DNA of 46,597 nucleotides from an uncultured Candidatus Saccharibacteria bacterium (GTDB lineage: Bacteria; Patescibacteriota; Saccharimonadia; Saccharimonadales; Saccharimonadaceae), in the NCBI GenBank assembly GCA_938041555.1, contig CALIAC010000036.1, positions 1 through 46,597 of the forward strand. The letters run 5' to 3'. The translations under genes and the position numbers were made by a program. Shown here in pieces: positions 33,905 to 40,941 of the stretch. Within the stretch, counting starts at the first letter, position 1. Every line of letters starts with the position of its first letter. The notes under the pieces were generated by a model. The model worked only from the letters and a program-made list of their open reading frames with translations. It had not been told where the DNA came from and did not search any database.

Positions 33905-34156
33905 ATGTCATCCATTAACCCAACGTCGAGTTCAGGCAAAAAATACGACTACGACAAACCAGTCACCATCACCTTTACCGCGAAAGAATGGTTTGATCTC
34001 ACTGGGGCAATCGATGAGCTTACGATGGGCGACTATGCGCCTGACATAAAAGGATGGGAATGGCTACAAGAGGTGATGGGTGTTGCAGATCGACAGACAA
34101 TCAACAACTTGAGCGACAGGATCACTTACGCATGCCACCAAGAGCTCGATAACTGA
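33905..34156 (+). CDS. Small hypothetical protein, intact member of the 33409 pair
   Basis: 83 residues, soluble. After a 12-residue Ser/Thr-rich start comes YDYDKPVTITFTAKEWFDLTGAIDEL, a strand followed by an amphipathic helix, then YAPDIKGWEWLQEVMG and a second helix. The start has AAAGGAG seven bases upstream. No family recognised. It lies in an AT-richer accessory patch with its frameshifted relative about 230 bases upstream, so the family has recently duplicated. Confidence 0.7.
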   Translation: MSSINPTSSSGKKYDYDKPVTITFTAKEWFDLTGAIDELTMGDYAPDIKGWEWLQEVMGVADRQTINNLSDRITYACHQELDN

Positions 34157-34187
34157 TTAGGCCACAATGCAAAGACGGTGAACCTCC

Positions 34188-34487
34188 TTGAATGCCAATT
34201 CTTCTGACGGTCAAGCAAATCCTTCTCCAGATAATGCGAAGGAAGAGGCGCCAGATCGCTACATTCCAGACAATCTCGATGAAATTATGCAGAGAGTATA
34301 CGAGCATGGCGTTGTTCAGAGAAAACATCACATCCAACAGGGCATGAGTGAGCAAGAGTATCTTCAAACGACAAGAGACACTATTACCTCACCTTCTATC
34401 ATTGCTGAGCTTCAGCAGCATGGCGGTCCTACATGGCTATATGGTCGTAAGTTTGGAGATACTGAACAAGTTGTCGTAGTCCTCTAA
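34188..34487 (+). CDS. Small hypothetical protein, uncertain start
   Basis: Up to 99 residues. The N-terminal third is Asn/Ser/Pro/Asp-rich; the rest has two likely helices (NLDEIMQRVYEHGVVQRKHHIQQGMSEQEYLQ in part) and a hydrophobic end EQVVVVL. Upstream of the in-frame TTG at 34188 a stop follows within three codons, and no good SD is present; the ATG at residue 34 (about 34287) is an alternative. Composition and helix patterns look protein-like. Family not recognised. Confidence 0.45.
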   Translation: MNANSSDGQANPSPDNAKEEAPDRYIPDNLDEIMQRVYEHGVVQRKHHIQQGMSEQEYLQTTRDTITSPSIIAELQQHGGPTWLYGRKFGDTEQVVVVL

Positions 34488-34534
34488 ATATGGGGAGTGA
34501 GGCTAGAATTGATGAAGATCAAAATGCCGCACCC

Positions 34535-35053
34535 CTACGATGCACCATCATACCCATATGCAAACGCCCCTGTCGAAGACGACAAGCAGAATATCTCACC
34601 ATGCGACTCTGGGTGGTAGCGAGCAACACACTGACCTCCCTCTCCTGTTGCTGCGCGAAGAATGTTGCGCGAGTCGGGTGATAAATTTTGCTCGATACTA
34701 AGCAGTGGCGATGTTTTGCCATACTCACTATACGGCTGCCACAATGAGCAGCCACCAGAACAATCGGCAAAAGGCTGAGCTTGGAGCAGCTTCTGGCGTG
34801 TCTTCGTGTCTGTGACGTAGCCAAGCACTGTGCCACTTGGGCTTTCGCGGCTGAGCTGAGGTGATCCTTTGCTATATTTGACATCAAGCGATTGTGCATA
34901 TTTGCGAGAGAAGCGCTGCTTGAGCGTCTCAGTGGCATTAACCCGTGCGAACGGTGCATCCAAAAGCAGATAGGGAAGGCCGTACGTAACAGCACTGTAC
35001 GTCATAAGGAGAACCCCAACGATAATAACCTTTCTTCGAGTAGAGTGTCGCAT
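34535..35053 (-). CDS. Secreted or membrane-anchored hypothetical protein
   Basis: 172 residues. A basic start MRHSTRRK and a hydrophobic helix (about 9-31) form a signal anchor; the rest is extracytoplasmic with four Cys (CSGGC, CVARYH, FCLSS) that could form disulphides. The ATG lies seven bases behind TATAAT with no SD. No family recognised; small secreted Cys-containing proteins are common at the surface of episymbiotic CPR cells, but a role in host contact is only a guess. Confidence 0.65.
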   Translation of the reverse strand: MRHSTRRKVIIVGVLLMTYSAVTYGLPYLLLDAPFARVNATETLKQRFSRKYAQSLDVKYSKGSPQLSRESPSGTVLGYVTDTKTRQKLLQAQPFADCSGGCSLWQPYSEYGKTSPLLSIEQNLSPDSRNILRAATGEGGQCVARYHPESHGEIFCLSSSTGAFAYGYDGAS

Positions 35054-35060
35054 AAAACTT

Positions 35061-35066
35061 ATTATA
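35061..35066 (-). promoter_or_regulatory. -10 box of the 35053 gene (leaderless)
   Basis: GGCTATAAT on the minus strand, seven bases before the ATG. Confidence 0.55.
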
Positions 35067-35247
35067 GCCTATTAGCATGCAGGCGTCTAATCAAACACTG
35101 TCATTTCTATTCTTGGCCCGCGATGTAAGGTAATAATTGCGTAATAAGATAATTCAAAGGTGTGCTCACTATCGACAGAAAAACACCAGATGCTCCTCAC
35201 AGGGCGAACATGACAAGCAGAAAGGCGAGTCAGAGGTTCGCGCGGGC

Positions 35248-35658
35248 TTAGCCCGCAGTTTCCTCCTCTCTAGATCCAGGGTTCTCGAAGAAGACGAAGA
35301 CGTTGAATATCCTCATATCTTCGTCATGCGGCGTACCATATGAGCTGTGATCACCAATATATACATCGGTGACATGTCGATTGTGCTGTTGCAGTGCATG
35401 GCGCAATGCATACTCACAGACGATGCTGTCCTTGAAGACCGCAAGATCATCGAGGATGTAAAGGCAAAGGACATTGTCGTACAATCGAGTATCGTCAACG
35501 TTCCTTGTCTTGTCTATGAACGCCTGCACGATGAGGGGCAGCTCTTGCTCCTCAAAGTGTGCAATTCGCTCAGCTTTGTGCTCCTCCTGGTGCGCACGAT
35601 AACCGTGTTCGGCGAGCTGGTGCTCGCGTACGGCTTCGACCGGGATGAGATGAGCCAT
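35248..35658 (-). CDS. Soluble hypothetical protein
   Basis: 136 residues. The ATG at 35658 is set by AGGAGGG seven bases upstream. The first 40 residues are rich in His and Glu (EHQLAEHGYRAHQEEHKAERIAHFEEQE), predicted helical; the remainder alternates strands and helices (VLCLYILDDLAVF, FNVFVFFENPG). The stop lies inside the hairpin GCGGGC TAA GCCCGC. Family not recognised. It has a strong TTGACA promoter and a leader hairpin, unlike its leaderless neighbours. Confidence 0.65.
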   Translation of the reverse strand: MAHLIPVEAVREHQLAEHGYRAHQEEHKAERIAHFEEQELPLIVQAFIDKTRNVDDTRLYDNVLCLYILDDLAVFKDSIVCEYALRHALQQHNRHVTDVYIGDHSSYGTPHDEDMRIFNVFVFFENPGSREEETAG

Positions 35659-35682
35659 TATAACCCTCCTGCTTGTCATGGA

Positions 35683-35710
35683 AGCTTCTGAGCAGGATAA
35701 CTCAAAAGCT
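35683..35710 (-). promoter_or_regulatory. Leader hairpin before the 35658 gene
   Basis: Ten-base stem AGCTTTTGAG/CTCAGAAGCT (one G-U) at the very 5' end of the predicted transcript, ahead of the SD. Confidence 0.5.
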
Positions 35711-35714
35711 AATA

Positions 35715-35743
35715 TATATATCAATATATGGCGAGTGTGTCAA
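35715..35743 (-). promoter_or_regulatory. Promoter of the 35658 gene
   Basis: TTGACA (35743-35738), 17 bases, TATATA (35720-35715). The spacer shares TATATTG with the promoter of transcript B. Confidence 0.8.
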
Positions 35744-35790
35744 TAAGATAAACGTTCTCTCATTTCCTCATGACCCTTGGCGATTGAGGC

Positions 35791-36249
35791 CTATAGCAAT
35801 GTAAGCAAAAGAGCGGCCGATACAGCATAGAGGAGAGTGTATGTGATATGGAGTGGCATATTCCATGCAAGATATGTTTTTACTGTCTTCTCATCATCCA
35901 ATCGTCGCGCACCATTGACAAAAAATTCCGCCTTGGCAAAGCCAGTTACCATATGAGTGGTAAGCATGAGAAATGGAACAGCCGCTGCAACCACGAGTGG
36001 AGCCGGCCCTCTCGTATAGTTGGTAGCGAGAGAAATTATCGATAACATTGCGTGGCCAACCAATACAGCTGTGTGGTAGATCTGCACTCGAGTATTATTA
36101 TGAAACAGTGCCCAATTTTGAGATGCGCCAGGTATCTTGTGTTTTAAAATATAATCAAAATAGCGTCCTAAAGTAATAGTATACATAAGCATCATCCCAG
36201 CCATAAGAGCTGTATAGATAACCTGCATTTGTATCATGAATGCGCTCAT
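35791..36249 (-). CDS. Small four-helix membrane protein
   Basis: 152 residues with four hydrophobic helices (about 4-27, 55-76, 82-103, 128-150). Between helices 3 and 4 is FVNGARRLDDEKTVKTYLAWNMPLH, whose WN..LH end loosely recalls DUF1772/anthrone-oxygenase-like proteins. The ATG at 36249 follows AAAGGA by about ten bases. A degraded copy of its 5' end lies at 33684-33760, so it belongs to the mobile or duplicating part of this patch. Function unknown. Confidence 0.65.
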   Translation of the reverse strand: MSAFMIQMQVIYTALMAGMMLMYTITLGRYFDYILKHKIPGASQNWALFHNNTRVQIYHTAVLVGHAMLSIISLATNYTRGPAPLVVAAAVPFLMLTTHMVTGFAKAEFFVNGARRLDDEKTVKTYLAWNMPLHITYTLLYAVSAALLLTLL

Positions 36250-36317
36250 TTTTGTATTTCCTTTCTCAATGTCTGAATCGTGAAGAATCACTTTTTTATA
36301 AGAGCGATATAAAGCCA

Positions 36318-37637
36318 CTACGTAAGCCGGTCAAGCACCACCAAATGCTCACTGTGCGGCGTGCGAGGGAAAAAGTTGTAGCCTCGGTGATAGGCAATGC
36401 CGTAGTGCGTGGCAAGAAGCGCCACGTCGCGCGCTTGAGTGACGGGGTTGCAACTGAGGTAGAGGATGCGCTGCGGCTGGGTGGCGAGGAGTTTGGTAAT
36501 GACATCGGTGTGAAGACCGGCGCGTGGTGGGTCGAGGATGATAAGCGCATCACTAGTAATATACTCCAGCGCTTGCTCGCTGGGTGCGAGAATGGCCTTG
36601 GCTTGGCTCGTGCGGCCTAGCTGGCGGATGTTGCGCTGCATTTCGCGCACTGCATCGGCGTTGATCTCCACTAGTGTGACGTTATCACTGCCAATCGTCA
36701 GGCCAATCGTCCCCACCCCGGCATAAAGGTCGAGCGTGGGTTGTGGTGTGCCATCCTGCACCTGGACGAACCGCTGCATGTCACGCAGCGCTTGCTCATA
36801 GACGGGCAGATTAACTTGGAAGAACCCTTCGGTGGCGTAGTGAAATGGCACGCCAAGAACGGTATCCTGCAATACAGGATCGCCAAAGCATGCCAGGCGC
36901 TCGGTGATGCGACTGGCTGGCGAGCGGGGGTCGGAGTAGATAATCTCGCCGCCCTGGGCTGGTAAAGCGACGGCTTCGTCTGGGCTGATAATATCTCCCA
37001 GGTGGTCTTTGGTATAAAGCTGCCACACGCAGTTCCCCGCTTGGTCGCAGCGGATAAGGAGCGTCTTGAGCTGGCGCGCCGTCACCTGCTTGGTGCGCAG
37101 CAGGTCGCGCACCTGCCGAGCGAGTTGGTTGATCTCTGGCCGAGCTAAGCTCGTCCCGTCAACGACAATTTTACCCTTGCTCCCCCGCCGAAAGAACGCG
37201 AGGTCGAGCGTCTCGGTGCCATCCTCTGCCCTGTCGCTATACCAACTGAGCTCAACTTTATTGCGGTAGCCATAGGGTATATCATCGCAAAAAACGTCAA
37301 TTGGCTCTGGCAAGACAATATCGTGCAGCTCAAAGGCCTCCTCGATCAGCGCCGCCTTATAATGCTGCTCACTTGCCAGCGGCATAATTTGCCATGGGCT
37401 GGTACTGAGGTAGCTCTCGGGGTCGCGCGGGGTGATGCGCTTGGGTGAAGCAGCGAGCACCTCAGTCACCACTCCTTCGACGAAGTGCGATTTTTTCTTG
37501 GTGATGCGGATAGTAACAATCTCGCCCGGTAACCCACCCCAGACGAAGGCTTTGCGGCCATCGTCAAGTGTGCCGAGGGCTTGCCCACCACCAACGATCT
37601 TTTCGAGTTGGATTGTTGCGAATGTTGGTTTTCTCAT
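36318..37637 (-). CDS. RumA/TrmA-family RNA (uracil-5-)-methyltransferase
   Basis: 439 residues; uses SAM to make 5-methyluridine in 23S rRNA or tRNA. An N-terminal TRAM domain (about 3-60, IQLEKIVGGGQALG...) is followed by the central domain and a Rossmann methyltransferase: LDLYAGVGTIGL (motif I), VEINADAV, ILDPPRAGLH, and the nucleophile Cys in YLSCNPVTQARD. Bacterial RumA uses four Cys for an iron-sulphur cluster after the TRAM domain; here that region (YLSTSPWQIMPL) has none, as in cluster-free members. The exact target base cannot be told. Start at 37637 is leaderless behind GGTATAAT. Confidence 0.92.
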   Translation of the reverse strand: MRKPTFATIQLEKIVGGGQALGTLDDGRKAFVWGGLPGEIVTIRITKKKSHFVEGVVTEVLAASPKRITPRDPESYLSTSPWQIMPLASEQHYKAALIEEAFELHDIVLPEPIDVFCDDIPYGYRNKVELSWYSDRAEDGTETLDLAFFRRGSKGKIVVDGTSLARPEINQLARQVRDLLRTKQVTARQLKTLLIRCDQAGNCVWQLYTKDHLGDIISPDEAVALPAQGGEIIYSDPRSPASRITERLACFGDPVLQDTVLGVPFHYATEGFFQVNLPVYEQALRDMQRFVQVQDGTPQPTLDLYAGVGTIGLTIGSDNVTLVEINADAVREMQRNIRQLGRTSQAKAILAPSEQALEYITSDALIILDPPRAGLHTDVITKLLATQPQRILYLSCNPVTQARDVALLATHYGIAYHRGYNFFPRTPHSEHLVVLDRLT

Positions 37638-37644
37638 TGCATCT

Positions 37645-37650
37645 ATTATA
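37645..37650 (-). promoter_or_regulatory. -10 box of the uracil methyltransferase gene (leaderless)
   Basis: GGTATAAT on the minus strand, seven bases before the ATG. Confidence 0.6.
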
Positions 37651-37701
37651 CCATGTGTCGCGAGGTGATGGCGGTGTCGATGGGTGTTGTGTGGAGCTTC
37701 T

Positions 37702-40056
37702 CTATTTGCCTTGCTGCCATTGCCAGGTCGTGACCATCGGGTGGTCGGTGTGGTGCTTGCGTGTGTGGGCGAGGCACTGCTCAATCGCTGCCTGGCAATG
37801 CCCCGTGAGGCGCTGGGCATCGTCTGGGGAGATAACGCCTGTTGCGCTAAGGCATGTTGCAGCGGCAATGGCAAGATCATAGCGGCTAGCCTGCTGGTGG
37901 ATGAGGTTCATCATGAGCGTGTCGCCGCGCGGTGCTAGGCCGAAGCTGTGAATATCAAACTGCCGACCATCGACTCCATAGGCAAAGAGCGTTGCAGCGA
38001 GGGAGCGTTCTTCGCCCGGATAGGCGATAATCACCGGCTTGGTCGTCGTTAAGGTGCGCGCGAGCGTTCGCCGTGAGACGGGCTGCGTGAGCGTGCCAAA
38101 GCCACGTGGTGTGAGGCTCGAGATATTGACGCAGCGTACCCGGGCAGCCGGGCAAGACTGATTGATGAGCTCAATAGCGGCCAGTACCTCTGTAGTAGCA
38201 ATGTCACCACACGCGGCAAGTACAATGTCTGGATTGGTCTGGCTCGCAAAGTTCCACGTAGCAAGCCCCGCATGCATCTGAGCTCGAGCCGCCTTAGTGG
38301 TGAGCCAGGTAGGCTGCGTGGTATCGCTGGCATGCAATATATTGATCGCCTGCGTGCTCGACAGCATCGTATCGAGGGCCACCACCGCGCAGTTGCTATC
38401 GGCTGGGAAGTAGACCGTTGTTGGAGTATCTCGCTGATCAAGCGCATTGGTTACCTGCTTGGCACTCTGGTGCGAGAGGATGGTGTTGAGGCTAGGTAGC
38501 GATGCGCCGCTTGGCTGGCTTGATAGAGCTGCGGTATACGAGCGACTTGCCGCGCTCATGTCCTCATGCAGGGACGCTCCAACGAAGACGCTTTGCCTCC
38601 CCTGCTTCAGATAGCCAAGCTGTATACCACGTAGCACACCTGCTGCTGGGTAGCTCATCGTGTGGCTATCTGGCGCGTGTGGTGCTATGCCTGGCTGGCT
38701 GCCCCACTGCCAGGCTCGTGGGTGTGATGCAAAACGCTGAGCGAGTGTACCGCTCTGCAGCGACGGACTTATAAAAAGCCGGAAGCTATCTGGCGCTGCA
38801 TCCTTGGCAAGATCGGCCAGATACGAGCTAACACCGGAGAGCGTATTGCTGCGCTGCGTGCCAGGTGGCGTCGCGACGACCGCATAGTGCTCAATGGCTA
38901 GCCGGCGTCGTGGTGTGGCCGACAGGGCGGGCTGTGTAGTGGTGAGCTGGGCTATACTTGGGGAGGAGTCATTATCGGCATGAGCCGCAGCCGTGTGTGG
39001 CAAGGCCTTCGTCTCGGCGAAGGTGAGATTACCTGCTGCGTCAAACAGGTTCTCTGGCTCACACCAGGCAAGCACCCGAGTAAGCCATGCCTGCGTGCGT
39101 ACCTGGCTCGAGTCAGCACCATCTGCTTTGCGGTGAGCAAGCGCTGCCTGTGCCCGGGCAATGCTTGACGGCTGAACATCGCCACTATCATGCTCGGCTG
39201 GAGTGGGAGAGCTCTCTTGTGCTTCGTGGTCGTCTAGTAGCACCTCGAACTGCTCTGGAGTGCGCACAATCAACAGTGGTCGGCGGGCTTTGTGTGAGCG
39301 CGGCTGAGCTGGCTGGCGCAGAGCAGCAGTGCGCTCAGTTGCCCACGCGAGCGCAGCAGCGTAGTCTGCGTCTGGTTGGCGTGGGTCGGCTGTGGTGCAG
39401 TCAACGATTCGCGGCTCATACCCATAGCCAATAAAAAGCGCAAGCAGCTCGTAGGTAGAAAGTGTGGCGAGTAGCGTCTTGGACCGTAGCTGGATGATCG
39501 GGGTAATCGTGCCGTCAGCTGCTGGGCTCAACAGTTTGGCAACGTGCCACGGGGTATCGTCTTGGGCCACCGCGCTATCGATCAAGCAATAGATCATTTG
39601 CTCTGGCTGGCCAAGTGTCCTGCCGCTTGCCTGAGCAAGTGCACCACCAAGACGAGCGTCACAGAGATGTATTGCGTTAGACAATGAGGTTTGCGGATCG
39701 TGTGTTAACGTGCAGAGCGCATCAATCCCCGCTTGCGAGCGCGCAATATCGCAGTCAGGTTGTAACATATCATACACGAGCGCATGAGCGCGTGCTGCCG
39801 CCCATCGCTCACGATCGGTAATAATGAGCGGTGCTGCGCTATCTGACTGATCATACTCCGCAATCTGAGCCAAGCTAAAGCTCAGCGCGAAGTCCGCCGC
39901 AAGCGCTGCCCGGAGCTCATCCAAGCAAAGCTGCTTTATATCGCTTGTCTGCAATGGCTGTCCAGCTAGCGGGGTGCGCCAGAGTACACGCTGTGCTAGC
40001 ACAGTATAATAGGCCGCTTGCCGGTAGCGCATCGTCATCCCACCATTCGTATCCAT
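37702..40056 (-). CDS. Degenerate phosphoketolase-like protein, catalytic residues lost
   Basis: 784 residues, the normal length of xylulose-5-phosphate/fructose-6-phosphate phosphoketolase. Homology is visible along the chain: YRQAAYYTVLAQRVLWRTPL (residues 11-30), LFIGYGYEPRIVD (207-219), RRPLLIVRTP (258-267), YFPADSN (549-555), TWLTTKAARAQ (583-593), VNISSLTP (643-650) and the C-terminal HHTDHPMVTTWQW (768-780; usually HGEDMPEIxxWxW). Yet the thiamine diphosphate and catalytic motifs are gone: GxGHGG reads TDRERW (80-85), HEGGELG reads HLCDARLG (130-137), GDGEAETGP reads IDSAVAQDD (159-167), the PDExxSN motif reads PSLQSG (431-436), and the TSHxWRQDHNG block is missing. I infer a structural or regulatory paralogue. 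Leaderless start behind TATACT. Confidence 0.8.
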   Translation of the reverse strand: MDTNGGMTMRYRQAAYYTVLAQRVLWRTPLAGQPLQTSDIKQLCLDELRAALAADFALSFSLAQIAEYDQSDSAAPLIITDRERWAAARAHALVYDMLQPDCDIARSQAGIDALCTLTHDPQTSLSNAIHLCDARLGGALAQASGRTLGQPEQMIYCLIDSAVAQDDTPWHVAKLLSPAADGTITPIIQLRSKTLLATLSTYELLALFIGYGYEPRIVDCTTADPRQPDADYAAALAWATERTAALRQPAQPRSHKARRPLLIVRTPEQFEVLLDDHEAQESSPTPAEHDSGDVQPSSIARAQAALAHRKADGADSSQVRTQAWLTRVLAWCEPENLFDAAGNLTFAETKALPHTAAAHADNDSSPSIAQLTTTQPALSATPRRRLAIEHYAVVATPPGTQRSNTLSGVSSYLADLAKDAAPDSFRLFISPSLQSGTLAQRFASHPRAWQWGSQPGIAPHAPDSHTMSYPAAGVLRGIQLGYLKQGRQSVFVGASLHEDMSAASRSYTAALSSQPSGASLPSLNTILSHQSAKQVTNALDQRDTPTTVYFPADSNCAVVALDTMLSSTQAINILHASDTTQPTWLTTKAARAQMHAGLATWNFASQTNPDIVLAACGDIATTEVLAAIELINQSCPAARVRCVNISSLTPRGFGTLTQPVSRRTLARTLTTTKPVIIAYPGEERSLAATLFAYGVDGRQFDIHSFGLAPRGDTLMMNLIHQQASRYDLAIAAATCLSATGVISPDDAQRLTGHCQAAIEQCLAHTRKHHTDHPMVTTWQWQQGK

Positions 40057-40063
40057 TGCTTCT

Positions 40064-40069
40064 AGTATA
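40064..40069 (-). promoter_or_regulatory. -10 box of the phosphoketolase-like gene (leaderless)
   Basis: TATACT on the minus strand, seven bases before the ATG; back to back with the promoter of the methylase gene. Confidence 0.55.
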
Positions 40070-40116
40070 CACGCTTGTGCTTGCTGACGGAATAGGCCGA
40101 GGCGAGATTGTGCTCA

Positions 40117-40146
40117 TTTACGACTCATGAGCTTGTCTGCTACACT
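40117..40146 (+). promoter_or_regulatory. Promoter of the Erm-like gene (leaderless)
   Basis: TTTACG near 40117-40122, an 18-base spacer, and TACACT (40141-40146) in TGCTACACT. The ATG is six bases later. Confidence 0.55.
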
Positions 40147-40152
40147 AACAGT

Positions 40153-40887
40153 ATGAAACGACGCGTTGCTAGCCATGGCCAACATTTTTTGCGTAGCCCC
40201 CGCGTAGCGGCTATTCTATTGGGCCACAGTACCATCCACCGGCGTGATACGGTTTATGACCTCGGAGCAGGTAGCGGCGTTATTACGAGCGCCTTAGCAC
40301 GGCGCTGCCACCAGGTAGTGGCAGTCGAGAATGAACCACGTGCGCTCGATGCTCTGCGCAGGCATACTGCAGCCGTGTCACATGTCCGCATCATCGCGGC
40401 CGATATCCGCCAGCTTACGCTTCCTACTGAGCCATATAAAGTATTTGCCAATATCCCCTTTGCACTCAGTGCCGATATCGTGCGGATGCTCACCACTGCT
40501 TCTACCCCACCACAGGCGATATACCTCATCGTCCAGCGCCAGTTTGCGTACAAGCTCGTGCCGAGCGACCGCCACTTCACAGCGGCGCTGGGTGCTCAGC
40601 TGGCACCGTGGTGGCAGGCGCGGATCCGCTACCGCTTGCGCCGGACAGATTTCACACCGCCACCCGCCGTCGATACGGTATTGCTTGAGCTCTTGCCACG
40701 CACTGAGCCCTGGCTGCCCCGCAATCAGCAGGCAGCGTACAGCCAGTTTGTGGCGCAGCACTACGCCGAGCCGCGGCGCTTCGCTGCCCTGCCGCGCGCC
40801 CAGCTTGGCATCAACTCTGAACGTAAGCCGTCAGAGCTCCAGCCCAAGCAATGGGTGCAGCTATATCAAGCAATGCAGATGAAATAA
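40153..40887 (+). CDS. Erm/KsgA-family rRNA adenine N6-dimethyltransferase
   Basis: 244 residues. N-terminal SHGQHFLRSPRVA (7-19), SAM-binding YDLGAGSG (35-42), VAVENEP, ADIRQL and the catalytic motif FANIPFALSADIVRML (98-113). KsgA normally has NLPY; NIP[YF]xxSxxIVRxL and the total length are nearer to Erm proteins, which methylate A2058 of 23S rRNA and give macrolide resistance. KsgA, the 16S enzyme, is universal but may be divergent in this phylum, so both remain possible. Start at 40153 gives the family N-terminus and the leaderless spacing. Confidence 0.85.
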   Translation: MKRRVASHGQHFLRSPRVAAILLGHSTIHRRDTVYDLGAGSGVITSALARRCHQVVAVENEPRALDALRRHTAAVSHVRIIAADIRQLTLPTEPYKVFANIPFALSADIVRMLTTASTPPQAIYLIVQRQFAYKLVPSDRHFTAALGAQLAPWWQARIRYRLRRTDFTPPPAVDTVLLELLPRTEPWLPRNQQAAYSQFVAQHYAEPRRFAALPRAQLGINSERKPSELQPKQWVQLYQAMQMK

Positions 40888-40941
40888 TAATAAACTTTCT
40901 AAACCAGGGTGAGCGGTCTACTGACAAACACCCTACGATGC

